Source: Burkholderiales bacterium (GTDB taxonomy: Bacteria; Pseudomonadota; Gammaproteobacteria; Burkholderiales; SG8-41). Taken from it: DNA of 64,000 bases. Each line of letters starts with the position of its first letter. The stretch's first letter is position 1. Made by a program: the position numbers and the translations under genes. The stretch lies in the NCBI GenBank assembly GCA_020854035.1, contig JADZGE010000005.1, forward strand, positions 1 to 64,000, in the 5' to 3' direction. Shown here in pieces: positions 18,855-27,300 of this stretch. The notes under the pieces are model-generated. The model was not told the DNA's origin, did not search any database, and was given only the letters and a program-made list of their open reading frames with translations.

Positions 18855-18864
18855 TGCGAGGGGT
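18847..18864 (+). terminator. hairpin at the end of the kdp operon
   Basis: ACCCCT-GATGCG-AGGGGT forms a 6-bp stem with a 6-base loop and overlaps the kdpE stop codon. There is no T-tract after it, so it is a weak candidate for an intrinsic terminator. Confidence 0.3.
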
Positions 18865-18881
18865 GCTGCCGTGCTGAGCGG

Positions 18882-19340
18882 GGTGATTCGAACCGGCACG
18901 CGCTCGAACCGGTGGACATGCGGCTCTCGTTCGATGGGCTGGCGGCGCGCGTGCAGCACGCGCTCGGGCGCGATCCGTATAGCGGGGAGTGCTTCGTGTT
19001 CCGGGGCAAGGAGGCGGGGAAGCTGAAGATGCTGCTATGCGACGGGCTGGGGTTCTGGATTCAGTATCGGCGTCTGGGGCAGGCGGGCTTCGTGTGGCCG
19101 GCGCTGAATGAGCGCGGGGTGATCGAACTCCCACACGCACAGTTAATGCCCCCGCTGGCGGGCGCGTCGTGCGTATATGCCTGGCGCATTGCAGAACTCG
19201 AAGAAGAAACCGCAAGCGTTGGCGACTTCACTGTGCGAACAGTTGAGCACGCACGAGCAGGAGCGTCGATCCGGGCGCCAGGTGCGGCAGGGCCACGAGA
19301 CGCAGCTGAAGGAACAATCCGCGCTCATAGAGAAGATGGA
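18882..19340 (+). mobile_element. decayed IS66-family element (tnpB and tnpC N-terminal fragments)
   Basis: From about 18900 the frame reads ALEPVDMRLSFDGLAARVQ, then DPYSGECFVFRGK, KLKMLLCDGLGFWI and GFVWPALN. This is the IS66 Orf2 (TnpB) signature of about 85 residues; the usual start is lost and the tail after GFVWPA is unlike the family. A second frame from about 19200 (LCEQLSTHEQERRSGRQ, ETQLKEQSALIEKM) resembles the coiled N-terminus of IS66 TnpC and breaks off before the catalytic domain. No terminal inverted repeats were found. The element is dead and lies between the kdp and chromate genes. Confidence 0.65.
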
Positions 19341-19345
19341 GTGCG

Positions 19346-19535
19346 AGCGAAGGGGACGCGAAGCGGTTTCTCCCGGCACCGCGAGAGCGCTTGGGGCAGT
19401 TCCGTCTGCAAGTCGAGCCGACGAAGACGGCGGTGCTGGGGTAACGGCGCAGCCAGCGCCGTTCGATCACCTGGCTGCGCTTCCAGCCGGTGCTCGCCAC
19501 GCTCCTTCCCGCACCGCAGCATTCACTCGCCTCCG
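19346..19535 (+). pseudogene. group II intron reverse transcriptase/maturase fragment
   Basis: The frame reads EGDAKRFLPAPRERLGQFRLQ then VEPTKTAVLG, which matches the reverse-transcriptase segment that in group II intron proteins reads RFLEALRERLAKFGLELHP-KT. A TAA at 19442-19444 follows, and the same frame continues RRSQRRSITWLRFQPVLATLL, the usual extreme C-terminus of these proteins. The catalytic YADD region and the long middle are absent, so only two fused snippets remain. No intron RNA domain V was recognised. Confidence 0.55.
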
Positions 19536-19684
19536 CCTCACACGCACTGACACTCGTTCGGTGATCTTGACACGGCATGCCGGCTGAAATAGGCTCATGA
19601 ATCAGCGGGGATAGGCAGACTCCCCGTGCGGTCAAGACGCCTGGCGTCCAAGTTCTGCTTCTACTCTCTAACGAGTGAGAAGCC

Positions 19685-20485
19685 ATGGACGCGTCCATCA
19701 AAGCTCGTTCCCTTCAGTCGGCCGTTCGCGTCGGCGATCCGCCGCTCATCATCGATGTTCGCCGGAAGAAAGCGTTCACGGCTGCGCCCGACATGATCGC
19801 CGGTGCTCTGCGCCGGGACCCGGACGAGGTCGGATCGTGGATGGAAGCGCTGCCACTCGCATGCAAGGTGGTGGTGTATTGCGTGCACGGCCATCAGGTG
19901 AGCCAGGGCGTCGCCAGTGCGCTGCGAGGCCGGGCGATCAGTGCACAGTACCTCGAAGGGGGGCTGGAAGAGGGGTGGAAAACCGAAGGGGGCGGGCTCT
20001 TCTCCAAACCGGTGGATGGAAGCACGCGTTGGGTCACACGTGAACGGCCCAGGATTGATCGCATCGCGTGTCCCTGGCTGATCTCGCGCTTCATCGATCG
20101 GGATGCCGAGTTTCTGTACGTCCCTTCGGCGGAGGTCAGGAACATCGCGGCCGCCCGTAGTGCGGAGCCGTACGACGTGCCGGATGTGCGCTTCTCGCAC
20201 CAGGGCGAGTTGTGCAGCTTCGATGCGTTCCTCAGAGAGTATCGGCTGACCGATCCCGCGCTCCTGCGGCTGGCGACCATAGTGCGGGGTGCCGATACGG
20301 CCCGTCCGGAACTCGCTCCTCAGTCATCTGGCCTGCTCGCTGTTTCCCTCGGACTTTCTCGCCTCTTTCAGGACGATCTCGCGATGTTGCGGCACGGCAT
20401 GGTGGTGTATGACGCGCTCTACCGCTGGTGCAAGGAAGGACAGGATGAGGCCCGCACCTGGAATCCGGATGCACTATCGCGGTGA
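19685..20485 (+). CDS. chrB: rhodanese-ChrB fusion, chromate resistance protein
   Basis: A 266-aa product. Residues 1-105 are a rhodanese domain (LIIDVRRKKAF, VVYCVHGHQVSQG with the active-site type Cys at 66, YLEGGLEEGWK). Residues of about 117-262 are the ChrB C-terminal domain (RPRIDRIACPWLISRFIDRD, DVRFSHQGELCSFDAF, LSRLFQDDLAMLRHGMVVYDALY). ChrB domain proteins accompany ChrA and influence chromate resistance and chr expression. Here the usual N-terminal DNA-binding part of ChrB is replaced by rhodanese. The gene begins after mobile-element debris and is 201 bases upstream of chrA. Confidence 0.88.
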   Translation: MDASIKARSLQSAVRVGDPPLIIDVRRKKAFTAAPDMIAGALRRDPDEVGSWMEALPLACKVVVYCVHGHQVSQGVASALRGRAISAQYLEGGLEEGWKTEGGGLFSKPVDGSTRWVTRERPRIDRIACPWLISRFIDRDAEFLYVPSAEVRNIAAARSAEPYDVPDVRFSHQGELCSFDAFLREYRLTDPALLRLATIVRGADTARPELAPQSSGLLAVSLGLSRLFQDDLAMLRHGMVVYDALYRWCKEGQDEARTWNPDALSR

Positions 20486-20686
20486 TGTTGCTCCGGACGC
20501 AACTTCCGACGATGACAGCCGGTGGACTGCGCGGCATCGCGAGCGGGCTCCGTCCGATACAGCGGCTTAAGGATCTGGCATGACTCGAGAGCCGTCGTTT
20601 ACAGGGGAAGAGGTCGATCGTCGCCATGCCGGCGCCCGGCGGGCGGCATCCGCTTTGCGCGGCTGAAAGGAGAAGGGAGACTGCGA

Positions 20687-21883
20687 ATGGCTACGCCAAC
20701 CGAACCGACCCGAACCGAACCGGGATACACGCTCTGGCAGCTCGTGCTCTACGCGCTCAAGCTGGGGACGATAGGGTTCGGCGGGCCCGTTGCGCTCGTC
20801 GGCTACATGCATCGCGACCTCGTGGTGGACCGCAAGTGGATCTCCGACGCGGACTACAAGGAAGGCCTGACGCTCTCTCAGCTCATGCCCGGTCCCCTCG
20901 CCGCACAGTTGATGATCTACCTCGGGTATGTGCATTACGGCAATCCGGGCGCGACGCTCGCCGGAATAGCGTTCGTCGTTCCGTCTTTTCTCATGGTCGT
21001 GGGGATAGGCGCGGCCTACCTCGAGTACGGCGGCATCACCTGGATGCAGGCGGTTTTCTACGGTGTTGGCGCGTGCGTGATCGGCATCATCGCGATCAGT
21101 GCCTACAAGCTCACGACCAGGACCGTCGGCAAGGACAAGCTGCTGTGGGCGATCTTTGCCGCGGGCGCGGCTTTGACGATCGTGACCGAGTCGGAGTGGG
21201 TCCTGCTGTTCCTCGCGGCCGGCATATTGGTCTGGCTGGTCAGGGCGCCGCCGAAGCGATGGGCACGCACGAACCGTATGAATGGGATGGCCGCCGCCGC
21301 GCTGGTCCCGGTGTCGGCGGCCGTCTTCGTTCCGGTAACGGCGGACTGGCAGGTACTCGCGAAGATAGGCCTCTTCTTCACGGAGGCCGGGGCGTTCGTC
21401 TTCGGCAGCGGCCTGGCGATCGTGCCGTTCCTCTACGGCGGCGTGGTCAACGAGTACCAGTGGTTGAACGAGCGTCAGTTCGTCGACGCGGTCGCCGTGG
21501 CGATGATCACGCCCGGACCGGTCGTGATCACGGTCGGCTTCATCGGCTATCTCGTGGCGGGTTTCCCGGGGGCGGTGGTCGCCTCGCTCGCCACATTCCT
21601 GCCGTGCTATTTCTTCACGATCATTCCCGCGCCCTACTTCAAGAAGCACGGCAAGCATCCCGGCGTCGTCGCCTTCGTTGACGGCGTGACCGCTGCGGCC
21701 ATAGGCACCATTGCCGGCGCCGTGGTCGTGCTCGGCAAGCGCTCGATCATCGACCTGCCGACGCTGCTGTTTGCCCTGGTCACGGTAATAGTGCTCATTA
21801 AGTTCAAGAAGCTGACAGAGCCGCCCGTGGTCGCCGCCGCGGCGGCACTCGGTCTCGCCGTATACCCGTTCGTGAAAGGATGA
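20687..21883 (+). CDS. chrA: ChrA chromate efflux transporter
   Basis: A 398-aa inner-membrane protein of the long CHR type, with two homologous halves. The N-terminal half has FGGPVALVGYMHRDLV, LMPGPLAAQLMIYLGY and GNPGATLAGIAFVVPSF; the C-terminal half has AGAFVFGSGLAIVPFLYGG, AVAMITPGPVVITVGFIGY and GAVVASLATFLPCYF. The GGP and PGP motifs are conserved in both. It exports chromate from the cytoplasm. The start at 20687 has AAGGAGAAGGGAGA upstream; longer in-frame readings are not family-like. It follows chrB in an operon. Confidence 0.95.
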   Translation: MATPTEPTRTEPGYTLWQLVLYALKLGTIGFGGPVALVGYMHRDLVVDRKWISDADYKEGLTLSQLMPGPLAAQLMIYLGYVHYGNPGATLAGIAFVVPSFLMVVGIGAAYLEYGGITWMQAVFYGVGACVIGIIAISAYKLTTRTVGKDKLLWAIFAAGAALTIVTESEWVLLFLAAGILVWLVRAPPKRWARTNRMNGMAAAALVPVSAAVFVPVTADWQVLAKIGLFFTEAGAFVFGSGLAIVPFLYGGVVNEYQWLNERQFVDAVAVAMITPGPVVITVGFIGYLVAGFPGAVVASLATFLPCYFFTIIPAPYFKKHGKHPGVVAFVDGVTAAAIGTIAGAVVVLGKRSIIDLPTLLFALVTVIVLIKFKKLTEPPVVAAAAALGLAVYPFVKG

Positions 21884-21951
21884 AGCGGGCGATGTTTCGC
21901 GTAGTTGCCGCAGTTCTGGCCGGAGTCAGTCGAGGGCCCACAGGGTCTTGA
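21880..21951 (+). pseudogene. truncated exported protein overlapping the chrA stop
   Basis: An ATGA overlap with chrA starts a 23-codon frame, MKRAMFRVVAAVLAGVSRGP, a signal-peptide-like beginning that stops at once. About 45 bases on, another frame reads TTTPNDPVLVVSGRELTLV before a stop at about 22063. These look like two scraps of one exported protein that followed chrA. I cannot name the family. Confidence 0.3.
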
Positions 21952-22155
21952 TCCTGCACTTGCCAGGCAGCCGCCACGACCACGCCGAACGATCCGGTAC
22001 TGGTGGTGTCGGGTCGGGAACTGACCCTCGTGACTCCGGATCCGCCGGATCTCGTTCGTACTTGAAATTCCCGATTCAGTGACACGTCCCCTGAGATGGC
22101 GGGCGATGGATTACAATTGTTGCATTTCCGGCGGACGTGGCGCCGGAAATGGATT

Positions 22156-22232
22156 CAGGGTGTAGCGCAGCCTGGTAGCGCACGTGCCTTGGGCGCACGA
22201 GGTCGTGAGTTCGAATCTCACCACCCTGACCA
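22156..22232 (+). tRNA. tRNA-Pro (anticodon TGG)
   Basis: A 77-base cloverleaf with CCA encoded at 22230-22232. The acceptor stem CAGGGTG pairs with CACCCTG, the D arm is GCGCAGCCTGGTAGCGC, and the anticodon stem CGTGC/GCACG encloses CTTGGGC with TGG. The T arm contains GTTCGAATC. The terminal CCA is followed by the mgtC start after 16 bases. Confidence 0.95.
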
Positions 22233-22248
22233 ACCGAATGCGTGTCCG

Positions 22249-22941
22249 GTGAATCGCGAGCACCTCATCATCATCGAGCACCTGCTCGCCGCCCTCGTGG
22301 CCGGCGGGCTGATCGGATTCGAACGCAGCTTTCACGGCCGGCCCGCCGGCTTTCGAACGCACGCCCTCGTGTGCGTCGCCTCGAGCGCGCTGATGCTCGT
22401 CACGCTCTACGGGGGACAGTGGTTCCCGGAGGAATTCACCGGTCGCGTCACGCTCGACCCCACGCGCATGGCGCAGGGCATCATGACCGGCATCGGTTTC
22501 CTCGGTGCCGGCGTCATCTTCAAGGAGGGCCTCACGGTGCGCGGCCTCACCACCGCGGCGTCGATCTGGACCACTGCCGCCATCGGGATACTCGCGGGGA
22601 TCGGTTTTTATTTTCCGCTCGTGCTCACGACGGTGCTCACGCTCGGCACGCTCTCGGTGTTCCGCTGGGTGGAAAATGCCGTGCCGAGCGAGTTCTACGC
22701 GCAGTTGCGGGTGAAGTTTCCCCATGACCGGACGATGTCGCTGGAGGACCTCGCGCGTTTCATCGCCGCGCAGGGGTTCTCGATCGCCAACGTGAACTAT
22801 CACTACAGCGCGGACGAGCGCTTCTTCGAGTACCGGGCGGTCATCCGCACGCGGCAGCCGCGGAACGTGCAGCGCCTGTCGGAGGCGCTCTCCCGGGATG
22901 CGGCGGCGCGCGAGTTCAGCATCCGTCCCACCGGGGATTGA
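22249..22941 (+). CDS. MgtC/SapB family membrane protein
   Basis: A 230-aa protein from a GTG at 22249 (NREHLIIIEHLLAALVAGG); reading further upstream would run through the tRNA. Motifs: GLIGFERSFHGRPAGFRTH, LVCVASSALMLV, MTGIGFLGAGVIFKEG, VRGLTTAASIWTTAAIGI, and four or five membrane spans to about residue 140. A C-terminal cytosolic ACT-like region of about 85 residues follows. Relatives modulate magnesium homeostasis or F-ATPase activity; the role here is unknown. It stands just behind tRNA-Pro and may be co-transcribed with it. Confidence 0.88.
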   Translation: MNREHLIIIEHLLAALVAGGLIGFERSFHGRPAGFRTHALVCVASSALMLVTLYGGQWFPEEFTGRVTLDPTRMAQGIMTGIGFLGAGVIFKEGLTVRGLTTAASIWTTAAIGILAGIGFYFPLVLTTVLTLGTLSVFRWVENAVPSEFYAQLRVKFPHDRTMSLEDLARFIAAQGFSIANVNYHYSADERFFEYRAVIRTRQPRNVQRLSEALSRDAAAREFSIRPTGD

Positions 22942-22971
22942 CGAGCGCGCTCGCCCATCCCTCGTCCGGCA

Positions 22972-23676
22972 TCACGTTCTCAAGGTGAACGGATTGAAGT
23001 TCGTGCGCCGGTCGTAGTGATCCTCCTCTTCCGCGCGCTTCAGGAAGGCGACTATCCTGTAGGTAACGGGGGTAAGGACGACCTCGACGCCGACCTTGAA
23101 GAAGAACTGCGCGGTCATGACGAGCGGGAGCTTCTCGTCGGGTATGATGCCGCTCCCCCAGAACGCGAGGGGATAGAACAGAGCCGAGTCCACCGCTTCG
23201 CCGGCGATGGTCGAGCCGATGGTGCGGGTCCACAGCCACCTGCCGGCGGTCAGCACCTTCATGCGGGCGAGCACGTAGGAGTTCACGAACTCGCCGCAGA
23301 AATAGGCGAACATCGAGGCGGCCACGATGCGGGGGGTGTTGCCGAACGCGATCTCGTAGGCGCCCTGATGCTGCCAGAACGGCGCCGGCGGCAGCGCCAC
23401 CACGACCGCCGCCATGAACGAGGCGAACGCGAGTCCGGCGAAACCCGCCCAGATCACCTTGCGCGCGCGCGCGTAGCCGTAGACTTCGGTCAGGATGTCG
23501 CCGAACACGTAGGAAACCGGGAAGAAGGCCGCGCCCGCGCCGAAGGTGAGCGCGCCGAGCAACGGCAGATCGACCTCCACCACCTTGGCCGGCCCGATCA
23601 CGTTCGATGAGACGAGCACCGTGACGAACCCCGCCATCACGAGGTCGTAATACCGGTACGAGCGTGCGGGGGACAT
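22972..23676 (-). CDS. yhhQ: queuosine precursor transporter, YhhQ/VUT family
   Basis: A 234-aa six-span membrane protein. Family motifs: VSYVFGDILTEVYGYARARKVIWAG near residues 75-97, FAYFCGEFVNSYVLARMKVL, TIGSTIAGEAVDSALFYPLAF, and a C-terminal VGVEVVLTPVTYRIVAFLKR. YhhQ imports preQ0 or preQ1 for queuosine tRNA modification. The start at 23676 (MSPARSYRYYDL) is chosen because the upstream extension is Arg/Pro-rich and unlike the family. No preQ1 riboswitch was recognised upstream. Confidence 0.9.
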   Translation of the reverse strand: MSPARSYRYYDLVMAGFVTVLVSSNVIGPAKVVEVDLPLLGALTFGAGAAFFPVSYVFGDILTEVYGYARARKVIWAGFAGLAFASFMAAVVVALPPAPFWQHQGAYEIAFGNTPRIVAASMFAYFCGEFVNSYVLARMKVLTAGRWLWTRTIGSTIAGEAVDSALFYPLAFWGSGIIPDEKLPLVMTAQFFFKVGVEVVLTPVTYRIVAFLKRAEEEDHYDRRTNFNPFTLRT

Positions 23677-23793
23677 GCGCGGGGGACGCCTGATACAGGT
23701 TCCGGTGAGCCGCGATCCGGTGGTCGCACCGCGGCCGGTGGGGAGGATAGACAGGATCGCGGCGATCCACAACCGGCCGCGCGCGGCGCGTCC

Positions 23794-24189
23794 CTACGAG
23801 AACATCCGGAGCAACCCCTGGAATCGCTCGGGCGCCGCGAGATAGAGCGCGAATGCCGTGACGAGGAGCACGAGGAAGAAGAGCGCGATCCGCCGCGCCG
23901 CGCGCGCGGCGGCGGCACGTTCCTCGCGGTACTGCCGGGAGAGCTGCTGGAGCTTCCACATCGCCGCGAATCCCGCGACCCGCCGCGCGCGCGGCGGCAC
24001 GCCTTCGCGCACCGCGGGCGGCAGTTCTCGGGGCAGCCCGCGCCCGGCGAAATCGACCGGCGCCCCGCCGCTGCGGTAGTCGAGGACGATGCGCTCGATG
24101 CGCTTCACCGCGGCGAGCGCGACCATCCGGCGCGTCTTCTCCTCGACGTACGCCTTGTCATCGGGCGAGAGTTCCGGCGGCTGCGGCAT
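23794..24189 (-). CDS. hypothetical protein with one C-terminal membrane span
   Basis: A 131-aa product from an ATG at 24189 with GGAG 6 bases upstream; an in-frame start at 24222 is possible. The body is charged and helical (DDKAYVEEKTRRMVALAAVKR), with an Arg-rich middle and a coiled stretch WKLQQLSRQYREERAAAAR. The tail has a single transmembrane helix, IALFFLVLLVTAFALYLAA. I do not recognise a family. It is the last gene of the minus-strand run headed by coxD and may be a tail-anchored partner. Confidence 0.6.
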   Translation of the reverse strand: MPQPPELSPDDKAYVEEKTRRMVALAAVKRIERIVLDYRSGGAPVDFAGRGLPRELPPAVREGVPPRARRVAGFAAMWKLQQLSRQYREERAAAARAARRIALFFLVLLVTAFALYLAAPERFQGLLRMFS

Positions 24190-24276
24190 GCTGCGCTCCG
24201 GAGTCGATTCTGCGCCCGTCACCCGCTTGCCGCAAACCGGAATGGAACGGCGCGCGCCCTGCCGGCCCGGTGCGCC

Positions 24277-24729
24277 TCAGGAGGGCTTCGTCCCGCCCAC
24301 GCGCTCGTTGAACGCGGTGAAAAACTCGCCCGCGAGCTTGCGCGCGACCCCGTCGACGAGCCGCGACCCTATCTGGGCGAGCTTGCCGCCGATCGCCGCC
24401 TTCGCCGCGTAGCCGAGGACGGTGGAACCGTCGCGCGGCGTGAGGACAACGCTCGCCTCGCCCCTGGCGAACCCGGCGGCGCCGCCCTGGCCCTCGAAGT
24501 GGAGCGTGTAGGCGCGCGGCGGCTCCGAATCGGTGACCGTCATGCGGCCCTTGAACCTCGCGCTCACCGGGCCGACCTTCGCCAGCAGCACGACTTCGTA
24601 CTCGTCCTGCGCCGTGCGCTCCATGCTTTCGCACCCCGGAATACAGTCCTTCAGTATCGCGGGGTCGTTGAGCGCGTCCCAGGTTTCCTGCTGTGGCAGG
24701 GGGACCACCTGCTCGCCCGTCATCTCCAT
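24277..24729 (-). CDS. coxG: CoxG, SRPBCC-fold carbon monoxide dehydrogenase accessory protein
   Basis: A 150-aa protein with the CoxG pattern: MTGEQVVPLPQQETWDALND, LKDCIPGCESM, YEVVLLAKVGPVSARFKGRM, GYAAKAAIGGKLAQIGSRLVDG and FFTAFNERV. CoxG proteins have the START-like SRPBCC fold and are thought to recruit the hydroxylase to the membrane or quinone pool. This one lacks the C-terminal membrane-anchoring tail seen in some homologues. It overlaps the coxE end by 10 bases. Confidence 0.9.
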   Translation of the reverse strand: MEMTGEQVVPLPQQETWDALNDPAILKDCIPGCESMERTAQDEYEVVLLAKVGPVSARFKGRMTVTDSEPPRAYTLHFEGQGGAAGFARGEASVVLTPRDGSTVLGYAAKAAIGGKLAQIGSRLVDGVARKLAGEFFTAFNERVGGTKPS

Positions 24730-25955
24730 CGGTCATCCTCGCTTGCGTGAGTCGCCATCCTACCCGAACGCCGCGGCCGTTCCACGCCAGCGGGTTCGGC
24801 GAGCCGCCGCGCGAGATCGGCGAGGCTGTCGAGGTCGTGCGCCGGCAGGAACTCGTCGACGTGCGGCAGCATCGCGCGTATGCCGGCGGGACGCGCCTCG
24901 AATCCTTCGTAGCGCAGCAGCGGGTTCAACCAGAAGAGCCGCCGGCAGGAGCGCGCCAGCCGGTACATCTGCGCGTCGAGACCGGCCCCGGCGTCGCCGT
25001 CGAGGCCGTCCGAGAGGAGCAGCACGACGGCGCCCTGCCCGAGGACGCGGCGCGACCAGCGCGCGTTGAACTCCTTCAGGCAGGAGCCGATGCGCGTTCC
25101 TCCCGACCAGTCGCCGACGGCACGGGCGACGCGGGCGAGCGCGAGGTCGGGATCGCGGTAGCGCAGTTGCCGGGTGACGTTATTGAGCCGCGTGCCGAAC
25201 GTGAAGGCGTGGACGCGCGCGCAGTCGTTCACGGCGGCGTGGAGGAGCGCGAGGAACATCTGCGTGTAGCGGCTCATCGAACCGGACACGTCGCAAAGCG
25301 CCACGAGGGGCGGGGCGCGCCGCACGGCCGTTCGGCGCCTGAGGGCGATCGCCGACCCGCCGCAGCGCAGGCTTGCCCTGAGGCTTCCCCGGGGATCGAC
25401 CCGCTCGCCGCGGGCATGCGGCGCGTAGCGCCGGGTGCGCGGGCGCGGCAGGCGCAGCGTCAATCGAGCGATCGCTGCCCGGGCCGCGGCGAGTTCCTCC
25501 GCCGACATGCTCTCGAAATCGATGCCGCCAAGCCGCTCTCGCGCGGAGAACGTGAGACTCGCCTCGAAGTTCGTGCGCTCCCGCGGTTCGTCCCGGTGCG
25601 CGCCCGGGCGCCGCGCGAGCGCTTCGGCAAGACGCCGCGAGACCGCCTGCGCGCGCTCGCCGGGCGCGATCCGTGCCGCGACCGGCGGGAGCTGCGGCCG
25701 GTGCAAGGCAGCTCCGGATTCGCTCCAGTACGCGCGAAACGCCTCGTCGAAGAGTTCGAGCTGGTCGCGCCGCCCGAGGAACACCGCCGCGAGCGTCCAG
25801 TAGAAGTCGTCCCGGCGCTCCATGCCGGCGAGCTCAAGCGCCGCGAGCGCATCGAGCACGCGGGCGGGTCCCACCGGCAGCCCCGCGCCGCGCAGCAGGC
25901 GCGCGAAGCCGGCGATGTTCGCGGCGAGACGGCCGCCGGGCGCGGGCGCGTTCAT
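24720..25955 (-). CDS. coxE: CoxE, von Willebrand factor A domain maturation protein
   Basis: A 411-aa protein. The N-terminal helical part (GFARLLRGAGLPVGPARVLDAL) is followed by a VWA domain with MIDAS motif VALCDVSGSMSRYTQMFL near residue 225 and LLLSDGLDGD. CoxE works with the CoxD AAA+ ATPase to mature the molybdenum-copper or related active site of CO dehydrogenase-like enzymes. Its ATG overlaps the stop of the malonyl-CoA decarboxylase gene (ATGA at 25952-25955), so the two are translationally coupled. Confidence 0.92.
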   Translation of the reverse strand: MNAPAPGGRLAANIAGFARLLRGAGLPVGPARVLDALAALELAGMERRDDFYWTLAAVFLGRRDQLELFDEAFRAYWSESGAALHRPQLPPVAARIAPGERAQAVSRRLAEALARRPGAHRDEPRERTNFEASLTFSARERLGGIDFESMSAEELAAARAAIARLTLRLPRPRTRRYAPHARGERVDPRGSLRASLRCGGSAIALRRRTAVRRAPPLVALCDVSGSMSRYTQMFLALLHAAVNDCARVHAFTFGTRLNNVTRQLRYRDPDLALARVARAVGDWSGGTRIGSCLKEFNARWSRRVLGQGAVVLLLSDGLDGDAGAGLDAQMYRLARSCRRLFWLNPLLRYEGFEARPAGIRAMLPHVDEFLPAHDLDSLADLARRLAEPAGVERPRRSGRMATHASEDDRWR

Positions 25956-27289
25956 GCGCGGGCCGGACGGCGCGAGAGCGGAGAGGCGCGCGCGAGCGCG
26001 CGCAGCGAGTGCGACGCGACGACGCGGCCCTCCTTCGCGTACGCCTCGTGATTGCGCTCCACGTCGGCGGGATCGTAGACGTAGTTCACCATCAGGCCGG
26101 CCGAACGCCTCATGCCGGTCTCCGACGCGTCGGCGAGCCAGTTCAGACGCTCAACGCGCGCGCCGTTGCCGAGGTGAAAGCGCGCCACCGGGTCGATCGC
26201 CGCGCCGCCGCGGGTCCCCTCCAGCAGGTAATGGGCGGCGAGCCGCATGACAAGCGGCTGCAGGGTGCGCGCGGCCGCCTCGTCACCGCTCCAGCCGGGG
26301 TCCGCGAGCCGATCGAGCTCGGCGACGAGGGCGCGGCCGCCCGCGGCACGCTCCAGGCGCGGGCGCGCGGCCTTCAGCCAGTCGCAGAAACCGGTGAGGG
26401 GCGAGAGCGTCGCGAACCGCTGCACGCGCGGCAACTCACGCCCCAGTTCCTCGACCACCTGCTTGATCAGCAGGTTGCCGAACGATACCCCGCGCAGGCC
26501 GTCCTGGCAGTTGGTGATGGAGTAGAAGACCGCGGTGTCGGCTTGCGCCGGATTCGCGATCGCCGCGTCCGGGTCGAGGAGGGGACCCACCGCGTCGCTC
26601 ATTCCGCGCGCCAGCGCGACCTCGATGAAGATGAGCGGCTCGTCGGGCAGCACCGGATGGAAGAAGGCGAAGCAGCGGCGATCCGCTTCGAGCCGGCGCC
26701 GCAGGTCGTGCCAGCCCGTGATTTCGTGCACCGCCTCGTACTCGATCAGCTTTTCCAGAACGATCGCGGGCGTGTGCCAGTCGATGCGCCTCAGCATGAG
26801 AAAGCCGCGGTTGAACCACGAGGTGAGCAGGTGCGCGAGGTCGGCCTCGAGCGGCTTCCAGCCGGGATGCTCGCCGAGCCCGGCGAGCACGAGGCGGCGC
26901 ATGCCGACCAGCGCGGCGGTTCCGCCGGGGGCCATGTTGAGTCGCCGCATGAGCTCCTGCCGGGGCGGCTCGACGGCGCGCTGGAGGGCGAGCAGGTTTC
27001 CGGGCGAAGGATCGGCGCGGTAGGCATCCGCGGCGGCGGCGACCTCCGCCGCGAGCGGCGCGAACTCGGTGACGAGGAGGTCGAAGAAGACCGGGTGCGC
27101 GGCTTGAGGCAGCCGTTCGTATTCGGCGAGCAGTTCGCGGGCGAGCGCGGCGCCCGAGACTTCGCCGCGCTCGGAGAGGAGCGATCGCGCGATGCCGAGC
27201 ACGTTGCGGGCCCTGCGAGTCGCGCGCGCCGACTCGGAGGGGTGCACGATCTCGCCGATGATGCGTTTCAGGAAGGAGCCGGTTGACAT
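25952..27289 (-). CDS. mcd: malonyl-CoA decarboxylase
   Basis: A 445-aa protein starting MSTGSFLKRIIGEIVHPSES. The N-terminal helical domain is followed by the GNAT-fold catalytic domain: HDLRRRLEADRRCFAFFHPV, PDEPLIFIEVALARGMSD, TAVFYSITNCQDGLRGVSFG and LIKQVVEELGRELP. The Ser/His-bearing C-terminal region ends NYVYDPADVERNHEAYAKEG. It decarboxylates malonyl-CoA to acetyl-CoA. It is sandwiched between coxD (11-base gap) and coxE (4-base overlap), which ties it to the molybdenum hydroxylase locus. Upstream readings to 28000 run antisense-like through coxD and are not used. Confidence 0.92.
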   Translation of the reverse strand: MSTGSFLKRIIGEIVHPSESARATRRARNVLGIARSLLSERGEVSGAALARELLAEYERLPQAAHPVFFDLLVTEFAPLAAEVAAAADAYRADPSPGNLLALQRAVEPPRQELMRRLNMAPGGTAALVGMRRLVLAGLGEHPGWKPLEADLAHLLTSWFNRGFLMLRRIDWHTPAIVLEKLIEYEAVHEITGWHDLRRRLEADRRCFAFFHPVLPDEPLIFIEVALARGMSDAVGPLLDPDAAIANPAQADTAVFYSITNCQDGLRGVSFGNLLIKQVVEELGRELPRVQRFATLSPLTGFCDWLKAARPRLERAAGGRALVAELDRLADPGWSGDEAAARTLQPLVMRLAAHYLLEGTRGGAAIDPVARFHLGNGARVERLNWLADASETGMRRSAGLMVNYVYDPADVERNHEAYAKEGRVVASHSLRALARASPLSRRPARA

Positions 27290-27300
27290 GGCGCGACCCC

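Noticed and set aside
22156..22232. tRNA-Pro as an integration site
   Set aside because: No integrase gene and no repeated 3' tRNA end were seen downstream within the window.
22096..22248. mgtC reading extended upstream from 22096
   Set aside because: It would translate through the tRNA-Pro gene; the GTG at 22249 starts the family domain.
23677..23790. preQ1 riboswitch before the queuosine precursor transporter
   Set aside because: No preQ1-I or preQ1-II pattern could be matched by eye; the region is GC-rich with only generic hairpins. A covariance-model search would decide.
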